The notes beneath the pieces were generated by a model that saw only the letters and a list, made by a program, of their open reading frames with translations, did not search any database and was not told the DNA's origin. A stretch of 56,364 nucleotides of DNA from Oscillospiraceae bacterium (GTDB lineage Bacteria; Bacillota_A; Clostridia; Oscillospirales; Oscillospiraceae). Positions 6,247-16,600 of this stretch are shown here, piece by piece; positions within the stretch are counted from its first letter, which is position 1, and every line of letters starts with the position of its first letter. The stretch covers positions 1 through 56,364 of the forward strand of contig JAFQDR010000055.1 of NCBI GenBank assembly GCA_017415945.1. The letters run 5' to 3'. Both the position numbers and the translations under genes were made by a program.

Positions 6247-6990
6247 TTATTTTATCATTGCGTTCAGGAGCACCAGCACCGCCATGTGCAGCGGATAGTA
6301 CACATAGAATACCCAGCGATTTATGTTTTTTGTTATGCCGGTTCCGCTGCCAGACTTTCCATTATACATCCCGATCAGCAGAGGGGCAAGCAGTATACCA
6401 AACTGAAAGAAAGAAGATCTCAATCCATCCAATGTCATTGCATACCGTTCAACCACCAAGAATATTGACAGACAAATGTAAATGATGTTTCTTTTCTTTG
6501 GATTCTCCCTGAACTTGTAAAAGAGCAGCACCCAGATAGGAGCAATGTATGACCAGTCACCCAGATCGGCAATGGCAAAACAGATGAGTTTCAGAATCAG
6601 TTTTGTCATAGTCTTCATTTTCTTGTTTTCTGAAATCAGCAGCACAAGGAAAGATAAACAAAATGTGAACATCACATTCCAGTTCATCAGAAATTCAACT
6701 GCATTTTCCGGCGGACGGCGAAAAATCATGAGAAAGTAAAACGGCTGTGAAATCAAAGCGAATAGGGCAAGCCGTGAGAAATATTTCTTGCGGTTTCTGG
6801 TGTGACGGAAACCTTCAGCAATAAAGAAACACATAATGGGGGCTGTAAGCCTTCCTATCGTCCGCATGAGAAAGTATAGGGGAGTATCCGGTGCAACGAA
6901 CAAAAACGCTGTGTGATCGATTGTCATAGCAATGAGGGCTATGTATTTGAGTGCATTCCTTGAAAGCATCTTGTAATTTTTCATTTTCAT
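6247..6990 (-). CDS. traX: TraX family membrane protein
   Basis: 247 aa with about seven hydrophobic helices. The segments KYIALIAMTIDHTAFLF near the N-terminus and GRLTAPIMCFFIAEGFRHT at about 46-64 are the signature of the TraX family. In F-like plasmids TraX acetylates pilin; in Firmicute elements its substrate is unknown. The ATG at 6990 follows TGAGGAA and begins four bases after the relaxase stop, so it is the last gene of the leftward transfer operon. Confident on family, not on reaction. Confidence 0.88.
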   Translation of the reverse strand: MKMKNYKMLSRNALKYIALIAMTIDHTAFLFVAPDTPLYFLMRTIGRLTAPIMCFFIAEGFRHTRNRKKYFSRLALFALISQPFYFLMIFRRPPENAVEFLMNWNVMFTFCLSFLVLLISENKKMKTMTKLILKLICFAIADLGDWSYIAPIWVLLFYKFRENPKKRNIIYICLSIFLVVERYAMTLDGLRSSFFQFGILLAPLLIGMYNGKSGSGTGITKNINRWVFYVYYPLHMAVLVLLNAMIK

Positions 6991-6994
6991 TTCC

Positions 6995-8857
6995 TCATAC
7001 CGGTTTTACGCCGTTCGGTACAAACTTCGATTCTCTTCGTTCACGCTCTGCACCAACAAGCGACTGCACATAAGTACCACCCATGACTTTCTCCATTGCG
7101 GAAAGAGTATCGGATGCTTCTTGCAGTTTTTTTCTTTCTTCAGACAGGGCTGCATCAGCTTGCTGTACACTCTCCATCTGATTATTGATGAGAATGTCTA
7201 CATTCCGGTAATTGCTTGCATTGATTGTACCGTACTGCTGCAATGTACGCTGTGCCTGTTCAAGCGTGAACACATCCGACTTTTTGCCCTCAAAGACGAT
7301 TTCAATTTTTTCTTTCAGATCATAGAAGGTTTTCAGTTCTGCTTTCTCACGCTCCAGCTGTTTTTCTTTTTCAGAAACAGCCTGTTCCAGTTCTTCCATT
7401 TCTCGGCGTAAGCTTTCAACCGTTGCACCGGCATTGATCTTTGCATTCAATGCCGTCAGTTTGTCAAGTTCAATGTCGTTTGTCCATGAGAATGGTTTTG
7501 TCTTGTCTCTCTTACGCATTGGCAATGCTCCATTGCCGAATGCGATCGTGTAGAACTGCACTGTCCGCAGTACAACAAATTCCGGTGTGTTCTTTTTGGC
7601 TGTACTGATTTTCTGTGCAATGCTGCTTTCGTATTTTTTGCGAGCATTGATTCTGTTCCGGAGTGCATATTCGCTGTAGTGTTCGCCGAGGGATTTCAAT
7701 CGGATTGCCTGATTGCCGTGCGGAGGTTTCACTGCAAGATATTTGCCGTTCCGGATGGTGTAGTTTTCGGCTTTCAGCTTTTCCAGCAATTCCTCTACGC
7801 TGCTGGACTGCATGAGCAGTCTGTCAATATCTTCACGCAGCTTGTCACGAGCTGCACTTCTTTTCGGTTTGTATTCTTTTTCAATTTTCCGAATTTCTTC
7901 GACAAAACATTCTTGTGCCTCGAATCCGTTTTCAGTTTCGTGGTAGGGAATCCCCAGATCGTCCAATTGTGACTGCACGAATGCTTGTTTTTCTGGTTGA
8001 GCGTAGAAGAACGAACGGTAAGGAGACTGCTGCTGCTGTTCAAGAAGTTCGTGTTCACGCTCCAACAAATTCAGTCTTGTCCGCAGCTGCTGCACATGAC
8101 TGACTTCCAGATCTGCATCTGTGATTTGTCTGGACTTTCTGAGTGCAGCAACGATCTTTTTCTCATCCTGTGTTTTCTTGAACTGTTCCACAGTTTGATG
8201 TGCGTACTTTGCATTTTTATCGTCTCGAGTGTAGCCATGCCGATGCAGGATGCGTTCCATCTCTTCTCTTTCACTTGCCTCCCATGCAACCAAACGATTC
8301 TGCTTGAAGTTCGTTGCGGTAAAACCTTGTTCGTCAAGTGCAGCTTTCATGGAAACCCCCTTACTCAATCCATTCTTTCTGCCAGCTGTGTAGAACGGAA
8401 TGAAGTCAATATGCAGATGCGGACTGGCTTCATCCATGTGCAAGACGGCATTGAAGATGTGAAGGTTTGGATTCCTCTCTTTGAATCCTCTGATGTATTC
8501 GTCCAGCATTTTTTTTGCTTCTTCTCCATTCTGACTTCCGCATGGTGCAGACCGGCTATCACCAAACTGCACAATGATTTCATAGTAGGCTTCTTCACGC
8601 TTGCTGTCAGAAATGTGCTTATAGTAGTCTTGTATTCTTCGACATGGCTGTTTCTGTTTGGCATTGTATGCTGCAATGGCTTCACCGAAAAGTTCTTGGT
8701 AAGCATCCTCTACATCCTGTCGGACATAGGTTATATTTTCAGCCATCTTTTCCGGCTTGATATTTCCTGCAATGAATTTCCGGTTATTGTGTTCGACATT
8801 CGCTCCATGCTGGACACTTGCTTTGCCCAGCGTGAAGCTTGTACTCAATGACGCCAT
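6995..8857 (-). CDS. MobV/Pre family relaxase (plasmid recombination enzyme type)
   Basis: 620 aa. The N-terminus (TLGKASVQHGANVEHNNR) and the metal-binding histidine motif HMDEASPHLHID at about 140-151 place it in the Mob_Pre/MobV relaxases, which nick oriT and lead the strand into the recipient. Residues from about 250 are long charged coiled coil, then a C-terminal helical region with heptads (MEELEQAVSEKEKQLEREK). The ATG at 8857 follows AAAGGAG. The intergenic DNA directly upstream has several inverted repeats and is the best oriT candidate. The following gene is TraX. MobV in a Tn1549-like transfer module is noteworthy, since related ICEs usually carry MobP-type relaxases. Confidence 0.88.
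   Translation of the reverse strand: MASLSTSFTLGKASVQHGANVEHNNRKFIAGNIKPEKMAENITYVRQDVEDAYQELFGEAIAAYNAKQKQPCRRIQDYYKHISDSKREEAYYEIIVQFGDSRSAPCGSQNGEEAKKMLDEYIRGFKERNPNLHIFNAVLHMDEASPHLHIDFIPFYTAGRKNGLSKGVSMKAALDEQGFTATNFKQNRLVAWEASEREEMERILHRHGYTRDDKNAKYAHQTVEQFKKTQDEKKIVAALRKSRQITDADLEVSHVQQLRTRLNLLEREHELLEQQQQSPYRSFFYAQPEKQAFVQSQLDDLGIPYHETENGFEAQECFVEEIRKIEKEYKPKRSAARDKLREDIDRLLMQSSSVEELLEKLKAENYTIRNGKYLAVKPPHGNQAIRLKSLGEHYSEYALRNRINARKKYESSIAQKISTAKKNTPEFVVLRTVQFYTIAFGNGALPMRKRDKTKPFSWTNDIELDKLTALNAKINAGATVESLRREMEELEQAVSEKEKQLEREKAELKTFYDLKEKIEIVFEGKKSDVFTLEQAQRTLQQYGTINASNYRNVDILINNQMESVQQADAALSEERKKLQEASDTLSAMEKVMGGTYVQSLVGAERERRESKFVPNGVKPV
7363..7374 (+). repeat. CTGAAAAAGAAA dispersed 12-mer (inverted copy)
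   Basis: Exact complement copy inside the relaxase gene, where the sense strand encodes SEKEK. This copy could be chance from lysine/glutamate codons. Confidence 0.3.
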
Positions 8858-9173
8858 TTTGGAAACTCCTTTCTTTTTTCAAAAACGGTATTTTTGTGAT
8901 GATTTTTGTAAAAATCATAATTCATGTGCATATTGGGTAGTGTTTACCCAATACCTGTTTTGCACGTCCCAAATGGAACGGGCAAAACAGATCATTCCGC
9001 TCCGCTGCATTATTGGGCAAAGTCTGCGACCTTGACGGCACAGAATCCCCTCCACGTTTTCAGCAGAAAACAAGAAATTTTTCTCCGAAAAATCAGTGAA
9101 GGAAATTCTGACTGCTCCGCAGATGGGGAAACTCCCCAAACCCCTTTTGCAGCTTTTTTCTTTCAGTGTAGTA
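8858..9173. other. Candidate oriT region upstream of the relaxase
   Basis: 316 bp without a gene, dense in inverted repeats: ATGATTTTT/AAAAATCAT (8899-8907/8910-8918, 2-nt loop), ATTGGGTA/TACCCAAT (8932-8939/8945-8952) and CTGTTTTGC/GCAAAACAG (8955-8963/8982-8990). It sits directly ahead of the relaxase start, where MobV oriTs usually lie. I do not see a known MobV nic sequence, so the assignment is positional. No consensus promoter for the relaxase is obvious here. Confidence 0.5.
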
Positions 9174-9509
9174 TCAACTGTTCTCATTTTTATTTTTACC
9201 CTTTCCGATCTGAAAGAAAAAATCTTCACTGCAATCTTCTGTTGCGTTCAAGTAGATTGCCATCAGTTTGATCAGCAGTGCAGCCTCATCTTCATAAAAA
9301 TAAATGACGGCTGTTTCTTCTCCTTCGTGTGTGAAAGTTCTGCCATAGGTCAGAATCTTTTTCTTCAGTCGCTGTGCATAGACAGCGTATTTATTTGTTT
9401 CGTCTGCTTGAATGAAATTCGACAGAACCGAAACAAGGGAGTTGAAGAATCCCCTTGTCAGAAAAACTTCAACTGCCCCTCTTTTGGATTTTGTATTTTT
9501 GTAATTCAC
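9174..9509 (-). CDS. Small unknown protein between primase-like gene and oriT region
   Basis: 111 aa. The start is a GTG at 9507-9509, overlapping the TGA of the upstream gene in a GTGA, with AGAGG a few bases before. The protein is basic at both ends (NYKNTKSKR; GKGKNKNENS) and has a helical middle (ETAVIYFYEDEAALLIKLMAIY). No family is recognised. Its coupling to the TOPRIM gene and its place next to the relaxase suggest a DNA-processing accessory. Confidence 0.6.
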   Translation of the reverse strand: MNYKNTKSKRGAVEVFLTRGFFNSLVSVLSNFIQADETNKYAVYAQRLKKKILTYGRTFTHEGEETAVIYFYEDEAALLIKLMAIYLNATEDCSEDFFFQIGKGKNKNENS

Positions 9510-10594
9510 TTCTTACCTCTCATCTGGAAATGCGGACGCTCCAATTTCTTTTCATCGCCAATCGGCTGCTGTGTGATACTTGCATCGGGATTTTCTGATC
9601 TGAACACAAGCATCTCATTCCAGTCTTTGAAACCTCTGTCATCGAGATGGGACTTGACACTTGCGGATCTCACAAAGCCATTCTCTGCTTCGAACTTTCT
9701 TCCGGCATCATCGTTGTCTACACAGGAAATGATCTGCACACCTTCTGCCTCCAGTTTTTTCGGCACAGTCGGTTTCAGTCCTGCCATGGAAACCAGAACC
9801 GCACCTTCGAGTTTTTTCTTGTCACAGAAAGTGTAAAAACTCATCAGGTCAATCGCACTCTCAAAAATGTATGCTCGTTTCAGTTTTCCGTCTTTGGCAG
9901 GAACAGGAGTGAACATGAAAGCACTGTCACCAGTTCCGGCTGCAATGCCCTTGAATCTTTTGAAAGAATTGCAGCCCTGCACTTCACCGCCGATCACATT
10001 TCCGCTGCTGTCTCTGTGAACGAAAACTGCATTCGCATTTTGGAAAGTCTGCTTCACGCCATTCACTGTTGTGTTCACTGTGTTCTCTGACTGATACAGC
10101 AATTTTGCATGAACCAGTTCTTCGACAATTGCAGCAGGAATTTTTCTGGACTGACAGAAATATGCAAACATTCTTCTCATGTTCGCAGCCTGTGCTGGCA
10201 TCTGCAAATCCTTATGTTCAGCCGGTGCGGATGTCCGCTCTGACGGAGGAGTTCTGTGTACTCTTGGCGGTGATGTGTATTGTGGTGCTTGCGATTTTTC
10301 ATACTGTGCAGATCGTGTGGTTGTGATGTCGTTCCCTGTCAGTTCATACACAGCCTGCTTAAAATCCCGACCGACAATCAAAGTCAAACAGTCGATAGAG
10401 TTGTTTGTTCTGCCCTGATTGGTGTAGTGGTGAAACCACTGGTGTGAATCAGGCTTGATGCAAAGCCCTGCGAACTCCTTCACATAGTATTCGCTGCCTT
10501 TTCGTGTGACCGTATAACCACTTTGCTGAAAGTAGTTTACCAGATCAGCCTCTCTTGCAGCTTGCACCAATTTGTCGAATTCTTCTTTCTTCAT
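9506..10594 (-). CDS. DUF3991/TOPRIM domain primase-like protein
   Basis: 362 aa from the ATG at 10594 (AAAGGAAC upstream); a longer frame to 10651 has no ribosome site. The N-terminal part (DLVNYFQQSGYTV, HHYTNQGRTNNSIDCLTLIVGRDF) matches the DUF3991 segment of mobile-element primase-like proteins. The C-terminal TOPRIM has its acidic residues in FESAIDLMS and CVDNDDAGR. A proline-rich linker separates the two. Such proteins are thought to prime or process transferred ssDNA. There is no zinc-finger or full DnaG polymerase core, so independent primase activity is uncertain. It lies between the giant helicase and the relaxase. Confidence 0.8.
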   Translation of the reverse strand: MKKEEFDKLVQAAREADLVNYFQQSGYTVTRKGSEYYVKEFAGLCIKPDSHQWFHHYTNQGRTNNSIDCLTLIVGRDFKQAVYELTGNDITTTRSAQYEKSQAPQYTSPPRVHRTPPSERTSAPAEHKDLQMPAQAANMRRMFAYFCQSRKIPAAIVEELVHAKLLYQSENTVNTTVNGVKQTFQNANAVFVHRDSSGNVIGGEVQGCNSFKRFKGIAAGTGDSAFMFTPVPAKDGKLKRAYIFESAIDLMSFYTFCDKKKLEGAVLVSMAGLKPTVPKKLEAEGVQIISCVDNDDAGRKFEAENGFVRSASVKSHLDDRGFKDWNEMLVFRSENPDASITQQPIGDEKKLERPHFQMRGKK

Positions 10595-10660
10595 GATTGT
10601 TCCTTTCTGTGTAATGAGAATGCCCTCACTGTATTCAGCAAGGGCATCCATTCTATGATT

Positions 10661-13600
10661 TTATTTTCTTGGTGTACCATTTGTTGGCGGTGTCATGTCA
10701 TCGTCAACTGGCTGGAAGTCGTTATCGTCCGTGCTGCCGTAAGTTTCCTTTCGTTTCTGCACTTCTTCCGCAGTTTCAACGATCGGTACTTCTTCTGCAT
10801 CACAAACATCATCTTCCTGCACGGAGAGTCCGGCAAGACGCAATTCCAGTTCGTTGAGTTCTTCTGTTTTTGCTTCAAGCTCTGCTTCATACTGCCACGG
10901 AATGCCCACACGCTCTGTTGCCTGTTGCAGATTGGTTTCCAGATCGGCAATCGCCTTGACTGTATCTTCTTCCGATTTCGCAATTCCCTTCGAAAGGAGA
11001 TTACACAGTCTCTGATAATTGTCCTGATTTTCTGTCAGACCGGCACTGCAAGTGTAGGTGTATTCACCCTTGACTGTAAAGAATGCTTCTGTACCGAGTG
11101 CAAGATGATCTTCTGCTCTGACCGATACTTCAAAGCCATTGATCGTTACTGACGGTACATTCTCATTCGGATCAGCAGCCTTTTTCTGTGCCATGTCCAG
11201 CAGATAGGCATTGATTGCTTTTCGATCAATCAGCGTATGTCCAGTCTGTGAACGCAGCACAAGTTCTGAAATGTGTTCCGCTGCCTTTTTGTCGCTCTGG
11301 ATGTGTGCCAGTGTTTCCTTTTTCTTTTCAATTTGTGCAGGAATCGATTCAACCTTTCGCTGCATCTGTCCCGTTTCGTAGGTGTACTCTGTCCGTAGCA
11401 TTGTCAGTTCCGCAATCTCATTTGCCAGCTCTATCCGGCGTTTGAAATCAGGGTTCCCTTCCGCTGCTGCCTGAATCTCACCAAATGTCAGTACCTTCTC
11501 ATCACAATCCTCGGACACTCTTGCCGGACACTTATCATCCAGCAGTTGTGCGATGAATCGAGCCTTGGCTGTAACTGTCTGATACAGATAGCTGTCGAGT
11601 GTGCCTTCGGTAACATAGTTGAAGATCTGAACCTCGTCATAGCGATTTCCCTGTCGCAGGATTCTGCCCTCACGCTGCTCAAAGTCTGAAGGTTTCCACG
11701 GCACATCGATGTGATGCAATGCACAAAGATTTTGCTGGATGTTAGCACCTGTGCCGAGCGTTCCGGTGCTTGCAATTACAACACGATACTTCGCATCATT
11801 GATGTCACGGAAAATGTCTGCACGGTTTTTCGCATCCGACTTCGGTGCAAAGATGATCTCTTCTTCTGGAATGCCAGCTGCAATCAACTGTTCCTTCAGA
11901 TAGTCATATACGGAGAAGTTTCCATGATCCGCATTGACGGCAATATCGGAGAAGATAATCTGTACGCCTCTGGTGTCCGCTGTCTGCTGGTAGATCTCTG
12001 ACACATTTCTGATACAAGCATCCACCTTACTGTCAGTGCCATCCACGAAGTCAATCGGCAATTCTTCTTCACGCTTTTCATACAGCGATCTGATTGCAGC
12101 GTTGCCCAGTCCGATGAGACGAGCTTCGCCTGTGATCTTCAGCAGATTGTCCTCATGCGGTTCCACAAGTCCTGCTGCAATCGCTCTTGCACGCTCTGCA
12201 AGACTCTGTACATATGCTTTCTGTTCCGGCGTTGCCGGTACGGAGACAATTTGAGGCTTGCCGGTTTTCAGCTTAGGACGAGGCAGTTGCAGCTTGTCAG
12301 CACTCTGCACATCCGCAAACTCTTTGTACATCGCCATGAGTTCCGGCAGATTAGCAAAGCTTGCAAAGCTTGTACGCAGCTTGAGTGTGCCATCCGCACC
12401 CTGCTGATTCTTTGTCACAACATTGCCAAAGGTTGCAGCCCAATCGTCAAATCGAGCCACGCCAGCCTGTTCCAACAAATCCGGACGCAGATAGCGAGTC
12501 ATGACATAGAGTTCTGTCATAGAATTTGATACCGGCGTGCCGGTGCAGAACAGGATGTGACCCTGCCCGAACTGTTCATTGAAGTAGTCGGTTTTCATCT
12601 GCATATCTTCGGCTCTGCCGGACGGACGAGTGGTAACACCGGCTACATTTGTCATTTTCGTGGTAACAAAGCCGTTTTTATATGCGTGTGCCTCATCACA
12701 TACCAAATAGTCAAAGCCCAGCTGTTCAAACTCCAGCAGATCATCCTTTGCTTTCGCAGCAGCCTTCGGATCAGTCAGCTTTTCGATTCGTGCTTTCAGC
12801 CGTTTTTTCGCTGTTTCGAGGTTCTTGATGGAGAAGTCTCTTTTTCCGGAGTTTTCACGCTTGCGTTCACGCAGCATATCTTCCAACTTATCGAGTTCCT
12901 TTTGCATGAATGCCACACGGTATGCCTTGGACATGGAGATCTTCTCGAACTGCTCCTGTGACATGATGACTGCATCATACGAGCCGGTTGCCACACGAGC
13001 TGTGAAAAGCTTTCTCTTTGCTTCACTGGACAGATCATCACTTGTTACTGTCAGCAGCTTTGCATCCGGATACAGCTTTCTCCATTCGCTTGCCACCTGT
13101 TCTGTCAGTGCCTTCGGCACAACTACACAAGCCTTGTGTATCAGCCCCAGTTCCTTTTTCTTCATCACTGTCGAGAACATCACAGCGGACTTACCAGCAC
13201 CAACAACATGAGCTGCCAGAGTGTTACCGCCATAGATTGCTCTTGCTACGCAGTCCTTTTGATGAGGACGCAGCACAAAACCAGCGGACATACCCGGGAG
13301 TGTCAGTTTAGAGCCGTCATACTCACGACCGACAAGGGAATTGAAAATATCATTGTATTTACGTTCGTATTTGGCTTTTCTTGCAGGATCAGCAAAAATC
13401 CACTTCTTGAACTCTTCACGGATGAGTTTTGCTTTCTCCATTGCAAGCTTGGTTGCTCTGGGATCCGTTCTTGTGATTGTCTTAGACGGATCCTTGGGAT
13501 GGGGCTTTTCACGCATGACTGCAATGCGTCTCTGATTCAAGATTTTCTCTGCCAGCTGGTACAACGAGTAGTCCGCTGTGCCGTAGGTAGTAGTTTCTGC

Positions 13601-16600
13601 AAGATTCAGATCCTTCTTGCTGCCAGCGTTCATGATTGCAAATTCACCGGTGACCGGCGAATAGCTGACTTCACTGTTTCTGGAATAGATAGAGCGTCCG
13701 CTTAAATGCTGCAAGAATGCTGTGTAGTCTTGCGGTTCAATCCATGGGCATCCCATCTGGACCGCAATTTCCTCTGCTCTGATGTCTTCCGGAATCACTT
13801 CTGCCAGTGCAGCAGCGTTTCTCTCAAACAGCGGATCAGCCTTTGCGTACTCAAGAGCCATGGTGTGCTTCATGCGGACATTGCCGGATAAGTATTCGCT
13901 TCTTTCCACAACACCGGAGTACGGCATATCCGGCATACACTTTTCGGGATCGAGGAAGATCGCACCCTTATCAAGCAGTTCTGTGCATACCTTATCTGCA
14001 ATTTCCGGCAGTTCTGCATCCGGATATTGTTCACGCAGCAGTGTTGCCATGTATACGATATTGGGGAATCCTCTCTGATCGAGGGATACTTGTAATGCCT
14101 CTTCCGCAGTCTGTACTGCTGTGATCTCTGCCATGGGGTTCACTGTACGCCGGAAGAAGATGTCAGCCTTTTCATACTGCTGTGTTTCCTCACTGTGCGT
14201 TTCCAGTGACTGAATGATCGGGAAATCAGAATCTGCACCGAACAGTTTCTTCACTTTCTTTTCAGATACAGCACCAAATTCCTTTTTGTAGGCATCATAC
14301 ACTTCGTTCAGCTTTTCACGGATCGGCAGCAGATCTTCATCCGAGGCAGATGTTTTCTGCATATCCAAAAGCTTTCTTGTCACATCACGCAGTTCACAGA
14401 GCATTGCAAGCTGCTGGATGTCCTTTTTACTGCCCTTCACTTCCTGCATCGTGTCCGTTTCACGGTAATAGACCTTGCCGTCCTGCACTTGATAACTGAA
14501 ATTCTTGCCCCACGGCTCGATCATGCCTCGTTGCTGCTGGATGGCTTTTTCTCTCTTGGTTACACTGATTTTGGCGTTCAGATTCTTGATAGCCTCGCTC
14601 AGCTGCACTTTGAGATCGGCACCCTCATGCGGTGTACAGGTCAGCATATCGAAATGTGTTGTCTGCTCCATCTTGCCCAGTACCATTTGCGGATTCTGGA
14701 CAAAGTAAGAGTTAATCTTCAGACCGTCCGCATTGGGGATGGTGTAGCACCAGTCCGGCTTTGGTTCATGTGCTTGCAGCGGATGTTCACGCTTCTTCAG
14801 GAAGATGATGTCACTTGTTACCTTGGTACCAGCATCAGCGAACGCTGTGTTAGGTAAGCGGATTGCACCCACCAGCTCTGCCTGTGTTGCCAGATACTCA
14901 CGGACTTTGGGACTTGCCTTATCCATGGTACCGGAGGATGTCACAAACGCTACTACGCCACCGGCAGCCACCTTATCCAGTGCTTTCCTGAAGAAAGCAT
15001 CATGAATTAACCAGTCCTGTGCGTAGTCGGGATCATTGAGTTTATAGCTGCCAAACGGTACATTGCCGATTGCCAGATCAAAGCTGCTGTCCGTCAGACC
15101 GGAGCGTTCAAATCCACACTCCATGATCGTGACATTCTCGTCATTCCGGTGCAACTGCTTGGCGATTCTTGCGGTCACATTGTCAATTTCCACACCGACT
15201 ACTTCTGCATCGCTCAGACTGTGCGGTTTTCGGGTAATGAAGTTTCCTGTTCCGCAAGCCGGTTCAAGGATACGAGCATCACGAGGCAGATCCATATTCT
15301 GAATCGCTGTGTACATCGCATCGATGATGATCTGGGGCGTGTAGTGTGCATTCAGCGTACTTTCTCTTGCTGCTGCATACTCTTCCGGTGTCAACAGACT
15401 TTGCAGTTGTTTCCTTGCATATTCATACCGGCTGAAGGTTTCATCGAATACTTGCGGTAAACCTCCCCATCCACAATAGCGACGCAGAGCATTTTCGGAA
15501 TCCTGCTGTGTAGTCCATCTGTCATAAAGGGGCTGTCCATTTCGTTCCGCTCTTTCCAGTCGCTTCAGTTCACGCAGGGCAGCAAGATTGTCGCTAACCT
15601 TATCAGCCGGATTGTGGGCATAGGTGATTTCCGGCAGATCTGCCTGCACCTTGGGCAGTGCGGATACACCGCCATGCGTAGAGGCAAGAGCCTTTCTTCC
15701 ATACAGATTGGATACTGTCTGTTTCCGCATTTCCACTTCCGCTTCGAAGGTTTCCAGTGCAGTATGCAGATTCTCCGGTGTGAACGGCATCTCCGGATCG
15801 GGATTATTGATTTCTCCCAGCTGGTGTACTGTGCCATCCTGCAAGGTTTCTGTCAGTTTCCAGTTATAGCGGTTGTCCTCGATGTTCAGTTCACCCAAAC
15901 CGTGCTTCTCTGAAAAAGCATTCAGAACTGCTCGAAGTTCCGGCGTTCTGTCGGTGCTGACTTCCACAGATTCGATGGTTTCTGTCTCCTCGAGTGCAGG
16001 GGTTTCCAGTTTTGTCACTTCTCCGTTGCTGTCCGTGTAGGCAGCAAGCGGTCTGTCAGCATATCTTGCATTCTTCAGCACTTGCAGGAAGTTCTGTTCC
16101 AGTGCTGCAAGCAGTTTTCTGTCCGGATTGCCGTGTTCATCGTGTACACGCTGATAGATTGTACCGATCGGCGGTACACCGTCCTGCTGATACTCCATGA
16201 TTGTCAGCGTTTTTGCTTCATGATCGAGCGTGAATGTAAAGTCGGGATCACGCATCAGATCGCCTTCTTGAATATAATAGGTCATAAAGCTATATTGATC
16301 ACCGCCCAGATGCTCCACGGACAACGGTTCATATGCATCATCTACATTGCCGTAGCGTTCATGGATGTGTGTACCACTCACCAGATCGGGGAACATTTCG
16401 GCAAATTCCTTGTATAGCCTTTCTGATCGTGTCAGATGTTTCTTTGCTGTCGGTGCAGGGGCTGGAGCCGGTTGTACTTCTGGATCACTGTTTGTGTTTG
16501 TTGTTGCTTCTGAAAGTGTATCCGTACTTTCCACAACCTGTTCTTCCGGCTTTGCTCCACTCTTTTCCGGCATATCTCCATACAGCACAAAATCATGCAG

